Below are positions 18,212-24,035 of a stretch of 64,000 nt of DNA, piece after piece. This DNA comes from Loripinus fragilis (taxonomy: Eukaryota; Mollusca; Bivalvia; Lucinida; Lucinidae). How positions within the stretch are numbered: position 1 is the stretch's first letter; each line of letters begins with the position of its first letter. Position numbers and translations under genes: made by a program. A model generated the notes under the pieces. That model ran no database searches. It was given only the letters and a program-made list of their open reading frames with translations, and was not told the DNA's origin. The stretch lies in contig OZ026518.1 of NCBI GenBank assembly GCA_964019695.1, forward strand, positions 105,682,305 to 105,746,304, given 5' to 3'.

Positions 18212-20656
18212 TTAGACCAATACCATATCCAAGACCATTAAGCAGAAGTCTTGTTAATAGTTTGACATTTTTGAACAGGTAGTTGAACCTGTTTGTGCAG
18301 AATCTAGGGCGAAGATTTGGTACCAGTAAAATGCATTTAAGCCCCCGGTGGCTTAGGCTGCTGTCATTCTAAGGCAGTGATTCTGTTGTTGTTGATTTGT
18401 TGTTTACTGTTACTCCTATTGTGGGAATCTGTAATTGTTCTTTTTCTTGTTGTATGTTACTTTATGTCCATTCTAGTTTTGCAATCATCTTAATGGGAAA
18501 GAGAGAGCTGGTTGCTGTGCTTAGTTTGTCTTTTTAGCGTCTTGTGATTGTTGTGTGGCTCTTCCTCGCTATACCATGGGTTTGTCTGCAGTTTGTGATT
18601 GTGGTATTAGCATTTTACTAAACTTTGAGATTTTTCGGGCTTGGACAGAAATGTTTCCTGCTAGGTAGCTACACACATACTGGTTTGTTGCGTTTTGCCA
18701 AATATTTGTCAAAAGCATGTGCATGACCTCCCAGATCTACCTCACTCAGACTACCCGTTCAAATTTTTGGATAATTTATTTCTCAAAATACCTGTTCAGT
18801 GGCTTGTGATCTTTCTCGAATTTTTTGACCAGATCTCGGAAACTTTTGGTATGAGTACAGTGGACTAAAATGTTGTTTTTTCTCGTAAGTACACATTTAT
18901 AATAGATAAAAGTTTCACAAAATCTATGCTGCGTTGACTATCATACTTTCGCGTGCAAATGACCCTGATCAATGTATTCAGTTCCATGTTTTGAACGGTT
19001 GTATAAAACATGTCCTCGATTCAAATTGTGAGCAAACCACATGTTCATGCAACTTGAAACTAATCTGCTAAAACCAAACCATTATTCGTTTAATCAAGAC
19101 GTCAATAACCTAAAATAACTTATTTCCTAAAACATAGCTGAGTATGAACATCGAACTAGGACATTAAAGCTGTTATTATTACCTTCTTTTGGAGCAGCTA
19201 CTCCAGGCGTGATTGTATAGTCCGCCATTATTGCTCAAAAAATACATTGTATATGGTCAGGGTCCTAAAGCGTGTTGTTTGACAAATGCATGCTTAATAA
19301 AAGTACATTTGCTTTAGAAATAATATAGGGGAATTTGGTAATGTCCGCTTATGGAACGGTCACTCTTCAAAGAGGTGACTGCAACAGCAGGTTTGATTGT
19401 AGTTAAAATTATTTGTCATATTCCAGGTGGTGCTAGGTAAACCGGTCTCTGAAGTAGCTAAGAATGTCATCATCTGGGTAAGGCTACCCATTCTCACTCC
19501 AGAAGAATTGGAAAAATTAGAAAAAGATAATAAAAAGGATAGCATAATACCAGTAAGTATATTGTTAAAATGTTTAGAATAAATAGGTGTACCGTGAAAC
19601 CAATATATCAGTGGTATAAAGTAATTGTGCTATTCAAAACTGTATAACACACATTAAAATAGAGATTTAAAACATATACCATTGGGCAAATACTTGATCA
19701 AATGTTGGGTAAGGATAATCCATGGTTTTGCAGTGGGTGATTTTCATCACAAGTGGGCACCTATACTGCCATTTTACACCTGGTCCATTTAGTTTTATTG
19801 GTTTTAAGTCAGCTACAATACAAGTACAGATATAACATTACCTGTACAGAAATACAAATATAGTGGTGTGTTTGTTTGTATTATTGCTTTACGTCCTGAA
19901 TCAACAGCTATGGTCATTGCGGGACTGTCATTTCACCTACCCACACTTTTTCCTGGGCAAGCTTGAACAAGCAGTTAGCCAGTACTTCATGCACATACTT
20001 TCGCTTTTAACTGACAACAACCCTTCTTGAATGATTCAGCGGAAGGGAGAAGAATGACGGAAGGGAGAAGAATGACGATAGAAATTATTTCATGATCAAT
20101 CTCCACAAAAGTATGGGACCGGGATCGTACTCGTGACCCCTGGATCTGCAGTCAGGCTCGCATCTTTTGCCAGACACTTTGCGGACTGCGCTACACGGCC
20201 CTGTGATATAATGGTGTGTATATATATTATACACCTATAATGATACATTTTTTGAACTGTCTGTTTTATAGTAATCTGATACAGAAAATCGGATCAGTGA
20301 ACTGAGGTTTGAGGCAGTTCTTTTGAGTAATACAACATAAGTTTTGGTTGGGAAATAAGAAAAAACTATTTTCAATTTTGTACTTTTATCTGGCGGCCTG
20401 ATTGAGTGCAGGATTAACATCTTTGATCTGGCTGCATAGATATCCAGGCTGGTCTGAGACTTTGTTGGGCGTTTATGTCATTTTGGTTGATTTTGTCATG
20501 TCATGTACTGACTCAAGTCTTATTATTTTACAGGTGGAATCATTCAACTGTGCCTGGCGGTTCCATGCTTTAAAACAAGCAGATCCCAACAACCAACTGG
20601 CTGTAAAGAGAGCGGGGACTCAGCCTAGGGGACACCATGCAAATCTTACAGGATAG
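2363..20656 (+). CDS. BTBD19: BTB/POZ domain-containing protein 19-like gene, seven exons (span)
   Basis: Joined coding exons: 2363-2445, 5872-6097, 8056-8109, 11186-11314, 13197-13328, 19427-19552 and 20534-20656. Together they give 873 nt, or 290 residues plus a stop, matching the roughly 290-residue vertebrate BTBD19. Every junction is GT-AG and the frame stays open throughout. The BTB fold covers about residues 14-120, with the conserved Asp29 and the motif AHRCILASRC at 43-52. A BACK-like helical region covers about 122-210. The C-terminal tail (about 225-290) holds TPEELEKLE, IPVESFNCAW and RAGTQPRGHH, which resemble the BTBD19 family ending. There is no signal peptide or membrane segment. 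BTB-BACK proteins usually dimerise, and many act as cullin-3 adaptors; this one has no Kelch repeats, and BTBD19's own role is poorly known. The start ATG has A at -3 and G at +4. Family recognition is from memory of the protein; intron phases are read from the sequence. Confidence 0.9.
2671..2696 (+). repeat. Short interstitial telomere-like tract (TTAGGG/TTAGG)
   Basis: Four tandem TTAGGG-type units, one shortened to TTAGG, inside intron 1. TTAGGG is the usual molluscan telomere repeat, but 26 bases inside a gene is more likely repair-inserted or chance sequence than a chromosome end. Confidence 0.7.
3874..4181. mobile_element. Non-autonomous element with GAGGGTCTGGATGGGG ends and an ATTCATTA core
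   Basis: The left end GAGGGTCTGGATGGGG is matched inversely by CCCCATCCAGACCCTC at the right end. The interior is made of degenerate ATTCATTA/ATTCACTATTCATT repeats. TACTA occurs immediately before the left end and one base after the right end, which may be a 5-bp target duplication. It has no coding capacity. Confidence 0.7.
4628..4872 (+). repeat. Direct duplication of about 71 bp with a spacer
   Basis: 4628-4698 and 4801-4872 are nearly identical (about 71 bases, from AATAAGTAT to GACCAATGGAA), separated by about 100 unrelated bases. Confidence 0.85.
5613..5852. mobile_element. TTAA-flanked palindromic MITE (piggyBac-like) next to exon 2
   Basis: Begins CCCTTAA and ends TTAAGGG, with TTAA directly outside both ends (5609-5612 and 5853-5856), as expected for piggyBac-type insertion. 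Outer arms share GTCGTCTGC/GCAGACGAC. The centre (about 5684-5750) is a strong hairpin of the CAAACAGTTTGGACCC type. It is 240 bp and non-coding. Confidence 0.75.
5872..6097 (+). CDS. BTBD19: BTBD19-like exon 2 (core of BTB domain)
   Basis: Acceptor TGTTTTTGCAG|TGACATC; donor AAAATT|GTAAGT. It completes Ser28 and encodes residues to Ile103, including SDIKFLIGQ, YAHRCILASRC, FKAMFADV and MMEFVYTN, which are textbook BTB strands and helices. It ends in phase 0. A short inverted-repeat element ends 19 bases before this exon. Confidence 0.92.
6781..7147 (+). repeat. 183-bp tandem duplication
   Basis: 6781-6963 is repeated head to tail from 6964 to about 7147 with scattered point changes. Both copies start AAAATTAAGGTTTAACAC and end in GTGCAGACCCTG. 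The second runs straight into a hairpin. Confidence 0.88.
7120..7187. repeat. Hairpin repeat, GCAGACCCTGATGAAATG family
   Basis: Near-perfect inverted repeat with arms CAGACCCTGATGAAATGCCG around a short AT loop, bounded by CAAACTG/CACTGTTTG. A second copy of the family is at 13010-13079. This is short hairpin (MITE-like) repeat DNA. Confidence 0.8.
7395..7547 (-). mobile_element. tRNA-derived SINE relic
   Basis: On the - strand a tRNA-like head is visible: TGGTGTAGTGGATAATTTAC resembles box A, and GGTTTGATCCC resembles box B about 45 bases later. The body is decayed, with no clear A-tail or target duplication, so it is not a functional tRNA. Confidence 0.5.
7745..7880. mobile_element. Hairpin MITE copy (CAAACAGTTTGGATCCAGAT family)
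   Basis: Inverted repeat centred near 7830, with CAAACAGTTTGGATCCAGAT paired to ATCTGGAACCAAACTG. Flanking text (AGAAATACCA, CAGCAGACGGC) recurs inverted around 54190-54330, so this is a dispersed element. Confidence 0.65.
8056..8109 (+). CDS. BTBD19: BTBD19-like exon 3 (end of BTB domain)
   Basis: Encodes 18 residues (104-121), AIEVLATAMEYGLDDLRR. This is the last BTB helix pair, with the usual A-x-x-Y-x-L pattern. Acceptor TTTTAG|GCAATA; donor AGAAGA|GTAAGT; phase 0 on both sides. Confidence 0.9.
9033..9221. mobile_element. TA-flanked inverted-repeat MITE (CAGTAAAA...TTTTACCG)
   Basis: TA|CAGTAAAATCTGTCTTAAG at the left and CTTAAGACAGGTTTTACCG|TA at the right. The centre is a palindrome around GCAGAATGCTCC/GGAGCATTCTGC. 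Other copies are at 58771-58974 and 59256-59675. TA duplication and the terminal sequence suggest a non-autonomous Tc1/mariner/pogo-type element. Confidence 0.75.
9381..11165. mobile_element. Inverted-repeat element (TGAGCCGTGACAT family), split by later insertions
   Basis: The left part (9381-9508) and right part (10833-11165) together match the intact 240-bp copy at 53405-53644 in inverse orientation. The left end is TGAGCCGTGACAT; the right end is GAAATCTCATGTCGCGACTC. A 1.3-kb TA-flanked element interrupts it at 9509-10832. A further stretch of about 220 bases (about 10915-11130), itself containing a hairpin of the GACCAGCCTGCGCA type, interrupts the right half. The right end lies 20 bases before exon 4. 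Confidence 0.75.
9509..10832. mobile_element. Mariner-like non-autonomous element with arms of about 190 bp
   Basis: TA|CGAGGGCTGTTCAAATATGA at the left and the inverse, ending GAACAGCCCTCG|TA, at the right. The inverted arms run about 190 bases (to about 9700 and from about 10640). Their inverse relation is visible in translation: both arms encode a stretch starting MNASSFITFFTY, read inwards from each end. The roughly 940-bp interior has no transposase frame. TA target and GAGGGCTGTTC ends are typical of mariner-type elements. Confidence 0.8.
11186..11314 (+). CDS. BTBD19: BTBD19-like exon 4 (start of BACK region)
   Basis: Encodes residues 122-164: LCVEYLEENLSVQNACDCMQ, then AAVTYSQDDLKDKTLIFIEQ and HTE. 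The first part matches the BACK opening pattern (C-x-x-[YF]-L-x-x-x-L, then N-A/N-C). Acceptor ATCTTTTCAG|CTG; donor ACAGAG|GTCAGT; phase 0. A transposable-element terminus ends 20 bases upstream, so the pyrimidine tract is the only non-repeat sequence before the exon. Confidence 0.92.
11950..12476 (+). repeat. Dispersed repeat, GTATGAxxAGGAAA...CCGCCTAAGC family, interrupted
   Basis: Matches 52532-52800 in order: a GAGTATGA start, CACAATCACA, TGCAGACCAACCCA, GATGATTGCAAAACTA, ATCAACAACAACAGAA and GCCTAAGC. A younger MITE (12155-12353) splits this copy. A reverse-oriented copy lies at about 18350-18630. Function unknown, non-coding. Confidence 0.7.
12155..12353. mobile_element. MITE family with AGGTTTAGATAAAC start, copy 1
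   Basis: Shares AGGTTTAGATAAAC, GCGTAAAATTGTAAATATTT, a central GTACTCAAAAGAACC / GTTCTTTTGAGTACTC hairpin and a CTAAAGTCCTG end with copies at 12818-12982 and 21433-21621, with 23740-23907 (reverse), and with a partial copy at 20285-20400. No coding capacity. Confidence 0.8.
12818..12982. mobile_element. MITE family with AGGTTTAGATAAAC start, copy 2
   Basis: A more decayed copy, with GCGTAAAATTGTAAATGTTT, TAGAGTACCCACAACATATG and a CTAAAAGCCTGG end. It lies 465 bases downstream of copy 1 in the same intron. Confidence 0.75.
13010..13079. repeat. Hairpin repeat, GCAGACCCTGATGAAATG family, second copy
   Basis: CAGACCCTGATGAAATGCCA pairs with TGGCATTTCATCTGGGTATT around a short loop. It shows the same arms and flanks as the copy at 7120-7187. 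Confidence 0.8.
13197..13328 (+). CDS. BTBD19: BTBD19-like exon 5 (BACK region)
   Basis: Encodes residues 165-208, from SVFKSKAFQELSEDALAEVL to IIKYIKEWAAVNS. This is the F-x-x-L-S-x-x-x-L-x-x-[VL]-L pattern of BACK helices followed by the E-x-x-[IV]-x-x-x-[IV]-x-x-W helix. Acceptor TTTTACAG|AGT; donor AACTCA|GTAAGT; phase 0. Similar donor-like sequences are repeated just downstream. Reading through the donor reaches a TGA at 13368. Confidence 0.92.
13315..13496 (+). repeat. Degenerate tandem repeat seeded by the exon 5 splice donor
   Basis: GTTAACTCAGTAAGTAAC-like text recurs several times. Donor-like GTAAGT cores occur at 13329 (the real donor), 13381 and 13403. The repeat overlaps the last coding bases of exon 5 and the start of intron 5. 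Confidence 0.75.
15646..17480. mobile_element. hAT-like non-autonomous element (CAGGGTTTCCAC...GTGGGAACCCTG)
   Basis: Ends CAGGGTTTCCAC and GTGGGAACCCTG are inverse matches, and ATTAA flanks both (15641-15645 and 17481-17485). Just inside each end are clusters of GTCAGGGAAAAGTCAGGGAA, a subterminal repeat. The CAGGG ends suggest the hAT superfamily, although hAT normally duplicates 8 bp, so the class is uncertain. No transposase frame was seen. Confidence 0.65.
17118..17190 (+). repeat. Fragment of the dispersed ATCAGGAATCGATACAATCA family
   Basis: Matches the start of the copies at 48346 and 59862 (AAAGATCAGGAATCGATACA, CACACCTGACC), then diverges. Confidence 0.65.
18179..18207. repeat. (GA)n microsatellite
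   Basis: About 14 perfect AG dinucleotides. Confidence 0.95.
18350..18630 (-). repeat. Reverse copy of the 11950/52532 dispersed repeat
   Basis: Its reverse complement shows, in order, CACAATCACAAACTGCAGAC, AAACCCATGG, GATGATTGCAAAACTAG, ATCAACAACAACAGAAT and GCCTAAGCCA, as in the + strand copies. Confidence 0.65.
19427..19552 (+). CDS. BTBD19: BTBD19-like exon 6
   Basis: Encodes residues 209-250, including VVLGKPVSEVAKNVIIWVRL, then PILTPEELEKLEKDNKKDSI and IP. The charged helix PEELEKLEKDNKKD is typical of the region following BACK in BTBD19. Acceptor TATTCCAG|GTG; donor ATACCA|GTAAGT; phase 0. Confidence 0.92.
20105..20206 (-). mobile_element. tRNA-derived SINE relic
   Basis: On the - strand the text runs AGGGCCGTGTAGCGCAGTCC, with an anticodon-arm-like middle, then GTCACGAGTACGATCCCGGT. 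These are placed like tRNA boxes A and B. The cloverleaf is degenerate, so it is not a functional tRNA. Confidence 0.5.
20285..20403. mobile_element. Partial MITE (AGGTTTAGATAAAC family), 3' half
   Basis: Carries GCAGTTCTTTTGAGTAATAC, ACATAAGTTTTGGTTGGGAA and ATAAGAAAAA as in the right halves of the full copies. The left half is missing. Confidence 0.6.
20534..20656 (+). CDS. BTBD19: BTBD19-like exon 7 (C-terminus and stop)
   Basis: Encodes residues 251-290, VESFNCAWRFHALKQADPNN through RAGTQPRGHHANLTG, then TAG at 20654-20656. Acceptor TATTTTACAG|GTGGAA. The basic RAGTQPRGHH tail resembles the conserved end of vertebrate BTBD19, so the protein looks complete. Confidence 0.92.
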   Translation: MESFNCAWRFHALKQADPNNQLAVKRAGTQPRGHHANLTG

Positions 20657-20982
20657 GCTTTCTCTCAAACTAAAACACAAATAACCGCAAAGCATTTTAA
20701 AATGTGTAAATCAAAATAACTTTTATTATGTAAATCAAAAAGAAAGCAATACTTTGTACAGACAATACAGCTGCATTTATGCAAAACAGACAAATTGAAT
20801 TATTCAGTTTGTATAAAAAAATTATTCACCACAAGTTTTGTTTAAATATGGACTTTATCTTTTTAATATAGGGTGTGGGCACTGCATTGGCGTTTATACT
20901 TTTCTGAAAGCCAACTTTAGCTGTGATATTGAATGGTTATACACATATGTTACATGCTAAGGAGAGTTTCATTACATGTACA

Positions 20983-20992
20983 AATAAATAAA
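20983..20992 (+). terminator. Candidate poly(A) signal of the BTBD19-like gene
   Basis: Two overlapping AATAAA hexamers (20983-20988 and 20987-20992) lie about 330 bases after the stop codon. They are the first canonical signals downstream on this strand. The 3' end has not been seen in any transcript. Confidence 0.5.
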
Positions 20993-21432
20993 TTCGGAGA
21001 TTAGGGGTATGTGAAGCTGTGCATTGCACAGGTCTTTGCATTAAACTTGAGCAATGCAATGCTATCTTAAGGATTTCCAAGCAGGTCATACCCAAACCAG
21101 CCTGCTTAGCTACAGCGAATAGCTAAAGAATTGAAATTTTGCTGGTAGCAAGTTTAGATCTGATACTTTCAAATAAAGGTACATGTACAACAAAGGAGCT
21201 GATCAGCCTGCGTGGATGCATAGGCTGGTCTGCAACTTAGTTGTTCACAAGTTTCCTTTCGTTGTGGCTCATATTTGAACATAAAGATTGTGTTATTTGA
21301 AGTTTAGTGTGCATGTGTATGCTATGGTTTTCTAATCGGGATCTCATAAAGGAAACTGTGATATATATATAAACCAGAATATCATCCATTTCATCACATT
21401 TGTTTTGTCACTCTATATTATATCATACCTGT

Positions 21433-21621
21433 AGGTTTAGATAAACAAAATTTTTGAGCGTAAAATTGTAAATATTTTCTTACCCATCAATTTTAACTTA
21501 AGTTTTGGGAGCCCAAAAGAACTGTCTCATCGAGACAGTTCTTTTGAGTACCCACAATATATGTTTCGGCTGAGAAATAAGACAATTATATTTTGGGTGC
21601 ACACTCTTAACTAAAGTCCTG
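21433..21621. mobile_element. MITE family with AGGTTTAGATAAAC start, copy 3 (best preserved)
   Basis: The clearest copy: the central palindrome CAAAAGAACTGTCTC / GAGACAGTTCTTTTG is intact, flanked by GCGTAAAATTGTAAATATTT and a CTAAAGTCCTG end. Confidence 0.82.
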
Positions 21622-22996
21622 TCATATGGAGTCAAACTATCAGTTACCACAATTTTTAGAATGAAATCTTTCAGCGATAATCTGGAACTATCTTTTCTAA
21701 TTATCAATACGGTAAATGCATTTAAATTTTATATGCTAGTTGCCTGCCATTAAGGCATAGACAAACAGGGCAGACCCAGGTCAGACAAGACACATTCTTG
21801 TCAGAGTCCTCCTTGTTTGCTTTTGTGAATTCCAGCCCTAATAACCAACAGAAATAGTATAATGTTCATTACGCTCAATTATTTGTTGAATAAAGCAAAC
21901 AAATTGTCTGTGATCAGGCTGCTCATCTAGCAATTTTGTTCTGGCATTTAAAGGCACTAACATGGCTCATGGTCTGTTTAAAAGGAATTAAATGTTGTAT
22001 TTTACTGCCACAAATTATCAAAAAAAAAATTAATATAATGCAATAGTATTAGATTATGCATGATACATAGATAATTACTGTTTATATTTCAACAAAATGA
22101 AAGAAAAATTCTAGATATTGTTACTGAAATGTAAATTATATAAAGTCTGAATGGTTTCCTTGAGGGCTATTCAGCAAATAAACAGAGATTGTAAATATTT
22201 ATAACAATATAGCTTTCATTTTTTTTACTTTTATACCTGATATACTTAAAATTTATTATATAAAAGTGTATATATGCAAGGATTTGGGACAGTGTTCTCC
22301 CAGTGAGCACATTGTAGTGATTCATCATATACCTTTATTTGTTGCCTCAATGTTAACACTGGAAATGGCAAACACTTTGTCCTGATTCCTTATTCAGGAT
22401 AAATATAGATCTGTATACAAAAGTTGATAATAATTTAATACTCTTCAAAAACCTCTTACTGTTTAAGGTGTCATCTACATATAGGTTGTTGCTTAAAAAA
22501 TATAGAGTAACAAAATGCATTAAACCTATTTCACTCAGAATGGCCAAAACTCCATAGAGTTTCAAGGCAAACTAATAACTTTAGTTCGAATAAAAAAGGC
22601 CAGCCCATGATATTTTGGTACTTATCCTATTGGAATCGAAGCAACAAAACCTATTTTCTGGGTTCCACAAAGCGAGACTAAAACCGGTGTTCTCAGCCTA
22701 CAGACACTAGCTAGAATATTGAAATTTCGTTTAGATACAATACAGTAAGCGAATAACAAAGGGGCTGATCAGTCTGCACGAATGAGCAGGCTAGTCTGTG
22801 CCTTTGTTGTTTGCAACCCCTAAAGACAGGTTTTCTGGTGGTGAGGCCCATACTTATGCCTAAAGTCACTCTTTAAACATGCATGAACAGCTATCTAGTG
22901 GGGCTAGGTCTACTGTTTTGTCTGAGATGTCATCAATTTTGATAATTCATGTATGTAAGCAACGAAGGCTCTTGGGCAGACTGTGTGAATGAGCAG

Positions 22997-23281
22997 GCTC
23001 ATGCGCAGATCCAGAATTTTGTCAGAAGAGGTCCAAGTTTGACAACACTTTTTAGTCGATGAGGGGAGGGAGGATCCATGTACCGCTATAAGCAGGCCAT
23101 TATCGGCCCGCCAGTGAAACACCATTAATGGCATTATACTGGCGTGCCGGTAATGACCCTACATTGAATGCTGGCTTTGTAGCTTTGAGATTTTCAGGGG
23201 ATCTGGACCTGTATTGCTAGAAAACCCTATATTTTCGTGATTTTTCAGGGGGGATGTCCTGACGCCCTATTCCCCCCTCTG
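22997..23281 (+). repeat. Dispersed repeat of about 285 bp (GATCCAGAA...CCCCCTCTGG)
   Basis: Matches 57903-58196 over its length: TTTGTCAGA, GATGAGGGGA, a central hairpin around CGGCCCGCCAG/CTGGCGTGCCG with AATGGC, GAATGCTGGCTT, TTTTCAGGGGATC and ACGCCCT near the end. Both copies share orientation. Probably a MITE. Confidence 0.75.
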
Positions 23282-23599
23282 GTTATACATATTATTGCTT
23301 GCCTTTGTGATAAGTACCATCTCTGATGATAGCAGGCCTATGTAAACATCTTTCAATGAAAATGTGGTAAATATATATGGCCAGTGAAATTATTTATTTA
23401 GGAATCATTTTTAATTATGCTTGCTTTATACAGTATTTATAAAGAGTACTTTTTTTCACCTCTGAATATTACATTTCTTGATGAAATTACAATATGATAT
23501 GCAGTATTTTGATATTCACTATTTGTATGAGGCTTCTATGTCTAACAAGTATAATAAAATGTAAAAACATCAGTTCTGTCTCTAATTCAATATTTTACT

Positions 23600-23671
23600 A
23601 GATACAGCTGAACTTTAATGGCTAGAGCACCTTTTAGATACAACTGAACTTTAATGGCTAGAGCACCTTTG
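23600..23671 (+). repeat. 36-bp tandem duplication
   Basis: Two adjacent copies of AGATACAGCTGAACTTTAAT followed by GGCTAGAGCACCTTTT, with one internal difference. Confidence 0.9.
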
Positions 23672-23739
23672 GGCTATGGGAATTAGTCCTAGAGCTCAAA
23701 CTATCTACATCTAGAACAAATCATGCTTTTAGTCAAGAC

Positions 23740-23907
23740 TGAGTGCCAAAAAATTAATATTCTTGACCAAAAGATATGTTGTGGTTACTCAAAAGAACCA
23801 TCTCAATGAACCCATTCTTTTGAGCACCCAAAACATAGATGTTAAAACTGATGGGTAAGAAAATATTTAACATTTTATACTTAAAATTTTGCTTATCTAA
23901 ACCTGTG
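23740..23907. mobile_element. MITE family with AGGTTTAGATAAAC start, copy 4 (reverse)
   Basis: Reverse orientation: it ends GCTTATCTAAACCTGTG and carries GATGGGTAAGAAAATATTTA and the CTCAAAAGAACC / CATTCTTTTGAGC hairpin. It lies just upstream of the satellite array. Confidence 0.78.
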
Positions 23908-24035
23908 TAGATGAGGGTAGTTCGAGCCACTGAGAGTTGATTGTAGCACTAGATCCGGCGGCATAATGGGGATATTATTTCTGTCTTCCATAAAATAAAG
24001 ATAGGTTGTTGTATATAACCTTAGAATCACCTCTG

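Larger units (their letters stand above)
14141..19274. mobile_element. Possible 5.1-kb element bounded by inverted repeats of about 55 bp
   Basis: CACGCTATAGGACCCTGACC...AAAATGGCGGA at 14141-14198 is matched inversely by TCCGCCATTATTGCTCAAAA...GGTCCTAAAGCGTG at 19221-19274. No clear target duplication and no recognised transposase. It could instead be two separate inverted copies of one shorter repeat. Confidence 0.45.
13329..19426. other. Intron 5
   Basis: The largest intron (6.1 kb), mostly a nested structure: an inverted repeat pair 5.1 kb apart (14141-14198 and 19221-19274) enclosing an hAT-like element (15646-17480), a GA microsatellite and a reverse copy of the 11950 repeat family. On the - strand 14234-15444 has several unlinked open frames of 60-111 codons that I do not recognise. 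Nothing was seen in 13500-14140. Confidence 0.65.
19553..20533. other. Intron 6
   Basis: About 980 bases, including a tRNA-related SINE relic (20105-20206), a 15-base tandem duplication (ACGGAAGGGAGAAGA type, about 20039-20072) and a partial MITE (20285-20400). Confidence 0.7.
20657..24035. other. Region between the BTBD19-like gene and the first satellite array
   Basis: Includes the probable 3' UTR (to about 21010), hairpin repeats of the GGCTGATCAGCCTGCG type (about 21190-21250 and 22745-22850), a hairpin at about 21757-21825, MITE copies (21433-21621 and 23740-23907), a 285-bp repeat (22997-23281) and a 36-bp duplication (23600-23671). No gene was recognised; 21840-22740 and 23290-23590 are AT-rich with nothing supportable. 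Confidence 0.65.

Noticed and set aside
18715..18870. Open stretch of about 50 codons containing DLPDLPHSDYPFKF and FLEFFDQISETFGM
   Set aside because: Looks protein-like, but has no start, no splice signals and no family I recognise; it lies among intron repeats.
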